From: JAFDBW01 sp963825575
GTDB taxonomy: Bacteria > Desulfobacterota > Desulfuromonadia > Desulfuromonadales > BM103
Assembly (NCBI GenBank): GCA_963825575.1
Contig: CAWGUB010000021.1
Coordinates: 1-64,000, forward strand
Direction of reading: 5' to 3'
Length of the DNA stretch: 64,000 nt
Shown: positions 39,600-48,832 of the stretch, in pieces
How positions within the stretch are numbered: the stretch's first letter is position 1
Layout: every line of letters starts with the position of its first letter
Notes under the pieces: generated by a model
The model's input: the letters and a program-made list of their open reading frames with translations, nothing else
Database searches by the model: none
What the model was told of the DNA's origin: nothing
Position numbers and translations under genes: made by a program

Positions 39600-40094
39600 T
39601 TACTGAGTCTTGACCTGAAATGAAAGAGTCCCTGCCTCGCCTGCAGCGATAGCCGGGATGATCCAGCGAATATGGGTGTACTGTTCCGGTGACGCCGTAC
39701 GCTGCAGTTTTGTGCCGTCGGAAGAGGTCACTTCATAGGTCAGCAGAGTCGGGATCTGGTAGCTTTGACCGCCGTCGATGGAGAAGGTCAGTTCGCCGGT
39801 TTTGGTTGCGCTGTCGGCGACGTAGGTGGTCCCCTCTGGAATCGGGTCGACGATGCTGACCTTGGTTGCTGTCTCGTCACCCGCATTTTTAAAGCCGAGG
39901 GTGTAAATCACGATTTCGCCGGGAGTAACCTCCTCGATCGGGACGCGCCTGGTCACTTGCTGGCCGTTCTCTTCGATGACGATGTCCTTCTCGGCGCTGA
40001 TCGACAACGTCACCTGTGGTTTCGCCCAGGCAGCAGCAGGGAGCAGCAGCATGACTGCGGCAATGGTCAATAAAATGTTTCTGGCAAGTTTCAT
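39600..40094 (-). CDS. small secreted DUF11 protein
   Basis: 164 residues with signal peptide MKLARNILLTIAAVMLLLPA then AAWA, followed by a single DUF11 domain: TPGEIVIYTLGFKNAGDETA, VDPIPEGTTYV, and closing strands TLSFQVKTQ. It could be a periplasmic chaperone-like or structural subunit. A strong AAAGGAG site is upstream. It is the second gene of the operon after the 1,377-residue protein. Confidence 0.9.
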   Translation of the reverse strand: MKLARNILLTIAAVMLLLPAAAWAKPQVTLSISAEKDIVIEENGQQVTRRVPIEEVTPGEIVIYTLGFKNAGDETATKVSIVDPIPEGTTYVADSATKTGELTFSIDGGQSYQIPTLLTYEVTSSDGTKLQRTASPEQYTHIRWIIPAIAAGEAGTLSFQVKTQ

Positions 40095-40126
40095 CGTTTT
40101 TCTCCTTTGTTCGGTTGTATGAGCAT

Positions 40127-43100
40127 TTATTCGACTTTAACTTCGTACTGTAATCGGAACTGTCCACCAGGAACCAAGACGCCGGTCATGGGCAGGACCC
40201 ACCGTTCGACATTTGCATCGAGACCGTCTAGAGTCCGCGGTGGGAGTAATCACTGCATTGTTTGCGTCGTAGAAAACCGGGGTACCAAGGGTTACCCCCG
40301 AATCGGCGGGCTGCGGCCCGGCACCGTCCGGGTCCGGGGCCAGCTGGAACAGCTGGAAAGGTGAACCCGTGCCATAAGGGTCGACGCTCCAGGCTGTGTA
40401 GCTGCTCAGGTCATCATCGAGATGGACCTGGGAGGCGCCGCCGATGCCGCTGTTGAGCACGGTCACCGTGTAGGTGATGACTTCACCGGGTGAGGCCTTA
40501 CCGGGCGAGGCAGTGCTGGCTGATTTCATGATTGTCAGCAGGGGCATCGGCATGACGACCGGCAGTGTGGCTATGCCGGAATCGATTACGGACAACTCGG
40601 TTCCTTCGGGGGCATCGACCTGGACCGTCCAGTTCCCGGTCGTGGCGTCACTCGGGACCACATATGAGTATTCGTAGGTTTTCGTCGCAGCCGTGGCTGC
40701 AGCGACAATCTCGGTCATTACTGCGGCTGTTACGTCCGGCGTGCCGTCGGGGCGATTGATGTCGATGGTCGCGGATGTGATGTCGTAGCTGCCGAAGGGA
40801 TCGCTGACGACCGCCCGCACATAAACCGTCTGCGCTGGGCTGAACGCGCCGCCGGCCGGAGTGGTCACGGCAGGGTAGGCGGCACTGTAGCTGTTGACGC
40901 TGTCAACATTGATAACGCTCAACGATGGCAGCGAAAGGTAAGAGTTGTACCCCCCGCTCACCGGGTAAACCGTGACGTTGCCGGCCCCGGAGATATTGCT
41001 GACGGTCAGGTCCCAGGTCTGGCCGGCGGCGCAGGTCTGGTTGGCAGAAAAGGGCAGGTTGTTGAACAACACCTGGGTCGGCGACGTCGGCAGATAGGGA
41101 TTGTTGAGTGCGGTGCCGTCAAAGATCATCGTCTGGGAATAACTGGTGCCACCGCCGGAGCAGGACAAGGTGACCTGCGCGGTCCGGTTCGCGTTCGCTA
41201 CGTCGCTGGCCAGATAAAGGTTGACCGGGAGGATGGCCAGCGGGGTGATGGTCGGGCTGATGGTGACCGGCATGACCAGGGCCGGGGCAAGCGACCAGGT
41301 TTGCGCACTGCCGCTGGCTATGGTTACCGGGGCCGGCGTCCCCGCAGGCTTGGTCCGGGACATGGTCGTGCTGCTGTCGAGATAGAGCGGCTTGTTGCCG
41401 GTTTGGGCGACAGCTGAGGGCGAAACCGTGATCGTTGATGCACAGGGTGAGGCGCCTATACCACCGGGATTGCTGATGCTAGCGCAATTGTTGATGGCTG
41501 TCGCCGGCGGTGTCGTTGGCTGGATAGTCGCATCAAAAACAATCACCACCGAACCGTTCGGCGGAATCGTGATATTCGTCGCTGTGACTGTTTGCCCGGC
41601 AACATTGCAGGTTGCACCTGCGGGGCAGGACACAATCTTTGCCCCGCTCAGGGTTGCTGGGAGAGTGTCCGAGAATGATACGCCGCTGGCAGCGGAACCG
41701 GCAGTCTCCGGGATGGTAATAAAGTAGCGGACGGTGTCTCCGGGATCGGCTTCGCCGCCGTCGAGGTCTTGCCAGGTCTTGGTTGCGGTCTGCAGGCTTG
41801 AGACCCCGACCGCGAGGGTTGCGGTGGCCGCCTCGCCACTGTATTGATCGCTGGAAATCGGTCCAGTGTTGTTGTCATAGGCTCCGGCGACTGCGCTGGT
41901 CACGTTGGCCGTGACGGTGCAGGTCGCCCCGGCGGCAAGCGTTGCGCCACTCAAGATCAGGGAGCTTTCCCCCGCGACGGCCGTTGCCGTTCCGCCGCAG
42001 CTGTTGGCTACAGATGGAGTTGCGGTGTTGACGAGGCCGGCCGGATAGGCGTCGTTAAAAGTGACGTTGGTTGCCGCACTCAGGTTGGTATTTTCCAGCG
42101 TGATGCTCATCACCGAGGCTCCGCCGGCGCTGATGGAGGCCGGAGCAAAAGCCTTGGCGACGTTGAACTTGGTGGTCACGTCGTTGGTGTCACTGGCCGA
42201 GTTGCTTTCGCCGCGGACAATCACCGAGGCAGTGTTGGTGATGGTACCGGCCGGGGTAGCGGCGTCAACGGTTGCGCCGATGGAGAAGGTCACACTGCTG
42301 CCCGGGGCCATAGGCTCCAGGAGGATGCCGCCGCCCTGCATGACCGCAATCGGATAGCTTGCCGGGCAGCTTGTGCCGCTGGATGCGGAACAACTCAGAC
42401 TGTTGACGTTGAGGTTGGCTACCGCGGGATCCCTGAAGATGGCATTGTTGAGTTGTGCTCCCGTGGTGTTGGTAACAACCACGGCATATGTGGTGCTGTC
42501 TCCAGCGGTGATCGTGGAGATGCTGTCATCCTTGCTGATGTCCGGTAGGACGATGGTTTGGATCGTGCCGAATTGGACCTCAGCAGCGACCGTACCGTTT
42601 GGTGCATTGCACTTGGACTTGGTATTGGGAACCGGGTCGAGGATCGAGTTGCAGACGTTGCCCGGAGTAGTGGATTGATTGTCCCAGGTGACGACGAAAG
42701 GTATGAACAGGTTACCATTGCTCAGGTTGGTGGCCTTGCAGGCCACAGGAACTGCGTTCATTCGCAGTACGCCGGAGCCTGTGCCGCCGTTGATCGCGCC
42801 GTTGCCGTCGCCGCAGGTATCGGCTCCGCCGTTGGAGTCGAGATCGAGAAAGGGGCTGGTGGTCGGCAGGATGCCGACCGAACAGCTTGAGGCGCCGCCG
42901 CTGACCACACGATCCTGCGGGTCATTGCCGTCTTCCGAAAGAAAAATCCCGATGTCCCAGCGGTCAGGGGTGGCGAAGTTGATCGTAAGGTCGAGGTCGA
43001 CGGTGTAGGTGTCGCCACCGACGCACTTGGTCGGACTTCCCGGGACGATAGCGATGCCGGTTATCGAAACATCGCCGGCGGTACAAACGAGGTCAGCGCC

Positions 43101-44261
43101 GTAACGGGAGGCGGCACATTCGTTTTCTCCGTAGGTGCCGCTCGGGGTTGTGATGTCGAAAGAAGTGCTGGTGGCGCCGGTCAACCCCGTCGCGCTGGCG
43201 GCGAGCGTGTACCCGGTTCCCCCCGTGTCGATGTCGAGGTCGCTGAAGGTCGCGACCCCTGCCACGGCAGCGACCGACAGCGTGCCGTTCAGAAGCGCAA
43301 CGCCGGAACTTGGGTCAGTGCCGATCGCTATAGTGACCGTATCCGTGGCGGTAGTGACCAGGTTGCCACTCGCATCCTGAATTTGCACTGTTATTGCCGG
43401 TGTTATGCTATTGCCCGCTGCCGTGTTCGTCGGTTGTTGTGCAAAGGCTAACTGGCTTTTGGTTCCGGCGACCGGTGGTTGAAGGGCGATGGTCAGAAAC
43501 GCGTTGACGCTAGATCTTACCGTTGCAGTAGTGTCGCCCGTTGCTCCTGCCGTGGTCATTACACCGTCACTAACGCCGAACCCGCCACCGTTACCGCCGC
43601 CGGTGTTTTCCGCTGTGTCGACCCGTTCGGCGTGGCTTGTAAGGTTAGTGTTGGTCCACCCTGAAAATGCATCAAAATTGCTATCGTCATCCTGAGATAT
43701 TGCGACGATAATTAGCGTGTTGTTGACGGTTGTCGTCACGCCGGTGGCATTCACAGACGTTGAGATGGTTGCCTTGACCCCACCACCTGTAACATCCCAC
43801 GGGTCACCTGTTGTTATGGCACCGCGATAGGTGAGTATCTGGGCGATGACGTGGTCACCTGGATCCGCGACCGTTGGTGTGGCCATTGCGGTAGACGTGG
43901 CGCGGGCCCAGAAGGCAGTGAGTCGGGTTCCGTTCGTGCCCGTTCCGGTTGCCTGAGGACTATTGGCTATCTCCACAAATCCGGCAGGGGTTGAGAGGGT
44001 AGCAGCTTGGCCGCCTGTGCTTTCAACAAAAAGCAGCGCTATATCGTCTATGGCATGTGCTGGCCAAGCAGGGCTGACTGCACCTGTTCCTTCTTCAACT
44101 GCTCCAGCTGCCTGAAAAAATGGTGCCGCCTGTGCCAGGGAAAAGGGCGCGAGCAAAAGCATAAGTGAGATGAACAGCGAGAGGGTTACTGAATTAGCGA
44201 ATCTGGCCAGTAAGCGTGAACTGGATGAGAGATGTATTTTTATGGCAAAAAAAATCATCAT
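40127..44261 (-). CDS. giant DUF11-repeat surface protein, one C-terminal frameshift
   Basis: About 1,377 residues after ignoring one extra base near 40221-40235; the intact end reads VERWVLPMTGVLVPGG and stops at 40127. Signal peptide near 25-48 (LSLFISLMLLLAPFSLAQA). Next are an Ig-like stretch (TKSQLAFAQQPTNTAAGNSI), a Cys-containing region with paired C residues (ECAASRYGADLVC), and at least three DUF11 repeats around 560-930 (DSISTITAGDSTTYAVVVTN; NVAKAFAPASI). A final DUF11 near 1250 is followed by the frameshifted tail. First gene of the operon, directly behind the riboswitch-terminator leader. Confidence 0.87.
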
Positions 44262-44374
44262 GAACAAATATTCCCCTGTTGCTCCGCTTTACGATCCCCT
44301 TAAGGGGTGTGGAAAAACCTGCAAGAGACTAAATTTACTAGCAGCGTGCCAAATTTGGTCATCCAACTCCGATA

Positions 44375-44412
44375 CGAAAACACCCGGCTTCCTTAAACCG
44401 AAGCCGGGTGTT
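44375..44412 (-). terminator. expression-platform terminator downstream of the riboswitch
   Basis: A perfect 12-bp stem (AACACCCGGCTT / AAGCCGGGTGTT) with a 10-base loop, followed on the minus strand by TTTTCG, lies between the aptamer and the first surface gene. Its position fits ligand-controlled transcription termination. Confidence 0.8.
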
Positions 44413-44462
44413 CTAAGTTTGAGAGTTACGTTAAATATAACCTTCAAATTGTCGACACCTTC

Positions 44463-44552
44463 TCTTCGGCGGCTAGGCTGACCGGAAAATCATGTGTATT
44501 TCCGGACCCTTGGCTCTGCGCCACCGGGTTGCCCCGGTTTTGCCTTTATCGG
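44463..44552 (-). promoter_or_regulatory. probable c-di-GMP-I (GEMM) riboswitch aptamer
   Basis: Minus-strand sequence shows the GEMM order. AAAGGCAAAACC leads into a P2 stem ACCGGG/CCCGGT closed by a GCAA tetraloop. The core GGCGCAGAGCC follows (consensus GACGCAAAGCC), then AGGGTCC and a perfect stem P3 (CCGGAAA/TTTCCGG), then CAGCCTAGCCGCCGA closing the aptamer. Two core positions differ from the commonest consensus, so this may be a variant or a cGAMP-type member. It lies about 200 bases upstream of a giant surface protein, the usual kind of GEMM target in Geobacter relatives. Confidence 0.65.
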
Positions 44553-44665
44553 AGAAGTGCTGGTGCCCAGTAATTAGGGCAACTTACTTAATGAGAAATA
44601 TTAATATTTCCTCCTTGTTACTAGGGCGTCGTGCAATGTCCCATAAGTTGTTAACAGTCTGATAA

Positions 44666-44682
44666 TTGCACGGTCTATGCCA
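44666..44682 (-). promoter_or_regulatory. candidate sigma-54 promoter of the surface operon
   Basis: On the minus strand TGGCATAGACCGTGCAA has the sigma-54 spacing GG-N10-GC (consensus TGGCACR-N4-TTGCW). The start site would lie roughly 100 bases ahead of the aptamer. Single match found by eye, so modest confidence. Confidence 0.35.
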
Positions 44683-44741
44683 TATCTGTAACTGGTTTTG
44701 TCACGAATTGTGAAGGTCGAAAGTTATGTCTCACGGAAAAG

Positions 44742-44779
44742 GACAAGGAAAGGCCCCGCCATTTTCACGGCGGGGCCTT
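44742..44779 (-). terminator. intrinsic terminator after the CoA-transferase gene
   Basis: Stem AAGGCCCCGCC / GGCGGGGCCTT with loop GTGAAAAT, followed on the minus strand by TTCCTTGTCC. It lies about 25 bases past the stop at 44805. Confidence 0.85.
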
Positions 44780-44804
44780 GATTGCAACATTTGCAGTGCT
44801 GAAA

Positions 44805-46396
44805 TTATTCGCAGAGATCGACTTTGATGTCCCAGTTCTTGATGCTCATGGTGCCGTTCGGTAGCCATGTTCAGCTGCATCTTGAAGGCGCGATCGAAGA
44901 GTTGCGGTTCGTGACCGACACCCTTGGCGAGACACTCCTTGGAAGCCATCTCCAGGTAATCTGTGAGGATCGGCTTGTACTCGGGATGTGCACACTTCTC
45001 GATGATCAGCTTGGCGCGATCTTTCGGTGCCACACCGCGCAGGTCGGCCAGGCCCTGCTCGGTGACCAGCACGTCGAGGTCGTGCTCGGTATGGTCGATA
45101 TGCGGAGCCTTCGGTACAACGCAGGTGATACCGAGCGGGTCGGTCTTGCTCGGACGGGTCGAAGGCGAGTGCATGATCTTCAGGTAGCCGTTACGCAGGT
45201 AGTCACCGGAACCGCCGAGGCCGTTGATCATCCGGGTACCGCCGACCAGGGTCGAGTTGGCGTGGGCGTAGATGTCGAATTCGACCGGGGTGTTCATGGC
45301 GATACAACCGAGACGACGGATCGGCTCAGGCGCGTTGGAGATCGACAGGGGGCGCATGAATGCACTTGTCGAAGTACTTGTCCCAGTTGTCGAAGAAGCG
45401 CGGGAAGCCCGGGTTCTTCAGAGAGGGACAGGGAGCAGGCCGAAGCAAAGTTCAGGTTGCCGCCGTCGATGAAGTCGAGCATGGTGTCCTGGAGGACCTC
45501 GGTGTAGACTGACAGGTTTCGGAAGGGGCCTTTGGCGAGACCGCCAACGACGGCGTTGGCGATGGAGCCGACGCCGGACTGCAGGGGCAGAAGGTTCTCG
45601 GGCAGACGGCCGCGCTTCACTTCGTGAGCGAAGAACTCCATGATGTGACCGGCGATCGCTTCTGAGGTATCGTCCATGTCGGCAAAGGCGCGGCCTTTGT
45701 CACGGTTCTTGGACTCGACAACTGCAATAACCTTTTCCGTGTCACAGGGAACGTACGGAGTACCGATGCGGGTGTCGAGCTGCGGTGATCAGGAACGGCG
45801 CGCGGTGCGGCGGCTTCTGCTGCATGTGAATGTCGTGCATCCCTTCAAAGGAAGGCTGACCGGTGTTGACCTCAAGGATGATCTTGTCGCAGAGGCCGAT
45901 GGCTTCGGCGACGATCCCGCAGGAGGAGGTCAGGGCCAGACCACCGTCTTCAGTGATAGCGGAAACTTCGAAAATACCGATATCGTAACGGCCGTTTTCG
46001 GTGTAGAAGCCGTAGCTGATATCCTGGGCAAAGTGACCGAGGTGCTTGTCACCCATGCGGATCTTGCCGGCGTTAATGCCCTTGGCGATATTCTTGCCGG
46101 TCTGGTAAGGCCAGCGACGATCGATCATGTCGAGGGTTGCCCAACGGTCTTCAGTCTCGGCACCGACGGAGGCTCCGATGAAGAGGTTGAACTTCAGCTT
46201 GACCCTGCAGGTTGTTGGCTTCGACGTGGTCGGCCAACGCAATGGGTACCGCTTTGGGATAACCGGCCGGGGTGAATCCGGACCAGACCAGGTTCTGCCC
46301 ATTCTTGAAGAACTGAATGGTATCTTCAGGCTTCATAACTTTTTTGAGCAGCGACTTGCGACGAACGCGACTTTCCAGTGTGCCGTAATCGGACAT
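44805..46396 (-). pseudogene. acetyl-CoA hydrolase/CoA-transferase, five single-base frameshifts
   Basis: Five frames together spell one full-length enzyme of the Cat1/AarC-like class, which moves CoA between succinate, acetate or propionate (in Geobacter, succinyl-CoA:acetate transfer closing the citric acid cycle). Start MSDYGTLESRVRRKSLLKK at 46396, stop after NWDIKVDLCE at 44805. Breaks lie near 46203, 45785, 45413, 45355 and 44862. Each is repaired by deleting one base, giving 528 residues, and 1592 minus 5 bases is exactly in frame. The catalytic Glu is probably the one in YTEVLQDTMLD. Sequencing error in a high-insertion stretch is the simplest explanation; otherwise this copy is dead. 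Confidence 0.9.
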
Positions 46397-46422
46397 CTCT
46401 CTCTCCTCCAATGATGGAATTT

Positions 46423-46441
46423 ATTCGGAATATTTCCGAAT
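46423..46441. promoter_or_regulatory. perfect palindrome upstream of the CoA-transferase, candidate operator
   Basis: ATTCGGAA-TAT-TTCCGAAT is a perfect 8+3+8 palindrome 27 bases before the start codon (AGGAGAG lies between). Position suggests a repressor site over the 5' leader or promoter. The binding protein is unknown. Confidence 0.5.
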
Positions 46442-46721
46442 TTTGAATCGTTTGCCGGGGAAGGGGCTACGATTAAAACAGTGTCCTTGGTCCCGGCGAT
46501 GACTGTGCCAGTTAATGCGTAAGCCTACAAAGATACTCGATGAATCGGGTTGATGCAAGACGGCCGATTCAGTATAAGCCCGATGATCTTACCCTGTGGA
46601 TTCAGGTGTCCACACATAAAAAATAGAACATTTTTATAGTATGGGGATACCTGCAAGTCAAGGGAAAATATACTGTATACTGTATGTGCCACTGGTCGGC
46701 AACCGGATATCCTCCAAACCG

Positions 46722-46751
46722 AAAAAGCCCGTCTGCGAAGACGGGCTTTTT
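46722..46751. terminator. bidirectional intrinsic terminator after bamD
   Basis: Perfect 13-bp stem AAAAAGCCCGTCT / AGACGGGCTTTTT with loop GCGA, with T-runs in both directions. It ends the bamD transcript 22 bases past its stop. Confidence 0.92.
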
Positions 46752-46773
46752 AATCTTGTTATGACAGCAAAAG

Positions 46774-47520
46774 TCAATTGCTCTTTTCGATAAATTTCTG
46801 GGCATCGGGAATGTATTCACTGCCTACGTACTCGTCGAAAAGGGTATTGAATGCGGTGGTGGACTTTTCATTGTCGCCGATCAACAGATAGGCCTGACCC
46901 AGAATGTAATATGCCTTGTCGCTCTCGTAGTAATTGGGATACTTCTCCAGCAGGCTCTCGATACGATTGATCGATGCATGATAGTAGCCTGTGCGCAGGT
47001 AATAGTTTGCTACGTTGAGATCGCTTGTTGCAAGCATGTTGCGGCAGCGCTCGATGTATATCTGGACTTCTTCGATGCGGCGATCCTTCGGATAGCGTTC
47101 TTTTAGAGTCTGAAAAGCGTTCAGTGCATAAATGGTCGAGCTTTGATCCTGGTCAGGGGCCAACATCTGGTACGTGTATGCGAGCCCAACCTGATAAAGA
47201 ACGTCTGGTACACGAGGGTGGTCGGGATGATTCTGCAGGAACGCCTGGTAGGCGACAGTCGCTTCGATATACTCCTCACCGAGGAAATGGGCTTCGGCAA
47301 TTTTCAATTCTGCGAGCGTGTTCAACTCAGGGGAATAGTAGCTGTCCCGGACTTTCTCCCATGAGGCAATGGCATCCTTGTAGAGACCTTTTTCATAGAA
47401 CTCTTCCCCTTCCTGAAAGTAAAAACCAGCATTTTTCTCCACTGGAGCAGCCTTGTTCGACGAGCAGGCAGGAAGGAGAGCAAGCGCCAGGAGAAAAAGA
47501 GCGATGATGGTTTTGTGCAT
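46774..47520 (-). CDS. bamD: outer-membrane assembly lipoprotein BamD
   Basis: 248 residues. Lipoprotein signal with lipobox LPACSS (Cys near 19), then about five TPR-like helical repeats: YFQEGEEFYEKGLYKDAIAS, LGEEYIEATVAYQAFLQNHP, YYLRTGYYHASINRIESLL and YYILGQAYLLIGDNEKST. BamD scaffolds the BamA complex that inserts beta-barrel proteins in the outer membrane, relevant to the barrels at 31.7 kb and 50.8 kb. It follows rpoH by 116 bases, so it may share heat-shock control. Confidence 0.94.
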   Translation of the reverse strand: MHKTIIALFLLALALLPACSSNKAAPVEKNAGFYFQEGEEFYEKGLYKDAIASWEKVRDSYYSPELNTLAELKIAEAHFLGEEYIEATVAYQAFLQNHPDHPRVPDVLYQVGLAYTYQMLAPDQDQSSTIYALNAFQTLKERYPKDRRIEEVQIYIERCRNMLATSDLNVANYYLRTGYYHASINRIESLLEKYPNYYESDKAYYILGQAYLLIGDNEKSTTAFNTLFDEYVGSEYIPDAQKFIEKSN

Positions 47521-47636
47521 TCTGACTGACCCCGACGATGAGATTGATTAAACGCAGGCTAGTTAAAAATTAAACCATTAGATAACGGCATCGCAATCAG
47601 TTTGTCAATGGTTTCTTCAATGACTGAAGCGGTTTT

Positions 47637-48482
47637 TCAGCCGGGCTCATCAGTCATTGCCTTGCGCAGTTTCTGCAGGGCGTTCTGCTCGATTTGGCGG
47701 ATGCGCTCACGACTGATACCATATTCATCAGCAATGTCCTGTAGGGTGGCCGGGGAATCAGCGAGAATCCGTTGCCTGATTATATGGCGTTCACGCGGGT
47801 TCAGAATTGACAGGGCAGCCTCCGTCCTCTCTATATTCAGCTTGCGTTCCTCGTTCGCAAGGAGAAGAGTCTCCTGATTGTCAGCTTTGTCAGGCAAGGT
47901 ATGGAGCAACGTATAGCCTTCGCCTTCGGTTAGCTCGACATCCAGAGAGGCGTCCCGGCGGCCCATGCGCTGACTCATCTCGGCGACGATCTCTTCATTG
48001 ACATCAAGTTCCCGGGCGATCTCCTCAAGATCCTCGGATCCGGTCTGGTTGAGCAGGGCATTACGGGTCTGGGCAAGCTTGAAGAATAGTTTCTTCTGCA
48101 TCTGGGTCGTGCCGATTTTGACAAGTGACCAGCTGCGCATGATGTAGCTTTGTATATAGGCGCGGATCCACCAGACGGCATAGGTGATCAGGCGTGTACC
48201 ACGAGTCGGGTCGAATTTCTTGACGGCCACCATCAGTCCGACATTGCCCTCCTGAACGAGATCCAGCAGGCGCAGACCGTAACCACGGTATTCGTTGGCA
48301 ACCTTGACGACAAAACGCAGGTTGGCGCAGATCAGGCGATGGGCGGTGTCCATGTCACCATCGCGCATATGCCTGACGGCCAGCTCGTATTCTTCTTCGG
48401 CGCTTAACAGGTCGAACCTGTTTACCTGCACCATGTAATGCTCAAAAGTATCGGTTGTGACAGGTAAGTTTAGTGTGCTCAT
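47637..48482 (-). CDS. rpoH: heat-shock sigma factor RpoH (sigma-32)
   Basis: 281 residues with region 1.2 and 2 (LICANLRFVVKVANEYRGYG, LDLVQEGNVGLMVAVKKFDP), the RpoH-box-like segment MQKKLFFKLAQTRNALL that distinguishes RpoH from RpoD, and region 4 (LQDIADEYGISRERIRQIE). It directs RNA polymerase to chaperone and protease promoters. A CIRCE operator overlaps its promoter, so HrcA probably represses it. Confidence 0.95.
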   Translation of the reverse strand: MSTLNLPVTTDTFEHYMVQVNRFDLLSAEEEYELAVRHMRDGDMDTAHRLICANLRFVVKVANEYRGYGLRLLDLVQEGNVGLMVAVKKFDPTRGTRLITYAVWWIRAYIQSYIMRSWSLVKIGTTQMQKKLFFKLAQTRNALLNQTGSEDLEEIARELDVNEEIVAEMSQRMGRRDASLDVELTEGEGYTLLHTLPDKADNQETLLLANEERKLNIERTEAALSILNPRERHIIRQRILADSPATLQDIADEYGISRERIRQIEQNALQKLRKAMTDEPG

Positions 48483-48509
48483 GTCTTTTAACCTTTTAAG
48501 ATCGTTGTT

Positions 48510-48536
48510 TTGGCACTCTCAATCAGAGAGTGCTAA
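48510..48536 (-). promoter_or_regulatory. CIRCE operator (HrcA binding site) of rpoH
   Basis: TTGGCACTC-N9-GAGTGCTAA matches the CIRCE consensus TTAGCACTC-N9-GAGTGCTAA with a single mismatch and exact spacer. It lies 28 bases before the rpoH start and abuts the -10 box, placing the transcription start inside the operator. Confidence 0.92.
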
Positions 48537-48539
48537 ATA

Positions 48540-48568
48540 TATATATCAAATTGAATGTTGTTGCGCAA
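48540..48568 (-). promoter_or_regulatory. sigma-70-type promoter of rpoH
   Basis: Minus-strand TTGCGC and TATATA are separated by 17 bases; the -10 ends three bases before the CIRCE operator. Consensus-based inference. Confidence 0.6.
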
Positions 48569-48674
48569 GGGCAATAAATGAAAATCCTGTCGGATCAGTT
48601 GACACTTTGCATGCCCCCCCGCATAATGTCTGCAAAATCTGCGTTATGTTCGAAACGGGATCAGGAGGAGAGTC

Positions 48675-48821
48675 ATGCAAATCTTTCGATTGTTGATTGT
48701 GGGTCTTGCCTTGATTGTTTTGACATCTGCATGCGCTACCAGTCCGGAAAAAGAGAGAGGGAGAGTGCTTTGCCCTGCTTGCGGCTCTGAATTCGACGCA
48801 CTCTTTCAGAAAAAGTTCTAG
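48675..48821 (+). CDS. tiny lipoprotein-like protein with a CPxCG knuckle
   Basis: 48 residues, too short for most gene callers. The N-terminus MQIFRLLIVGLALIVLTSAC is a lipoprotein-type signal with a Cys at residue 20. A short linker rich in Lys and Glu leads to VLCPACGSEFDALF, a CPxCG zinc-knuckle-like half-site. AGGAGGAG lies five bases before the ATG, a very strong ribosome site. It precedes crcB by 11 bases and may share its transcript. Divergent from rpoH. Function unknown. Confidence 0.7.
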   Translation: MQIFRLLIVGLALIVLTSACATSPEKERGRVLCPACGSEFDALFQKKF

Positions 48822-48832
48822 AAAGCACGGTT

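Noticed and set aside
48578..48790. A 70-codon plus-strand frame
   Set aside because: It overlaps the 48-residue lipoprotein in a different frame, has no ribosome site, and lacks a signal-like or domain pattern.
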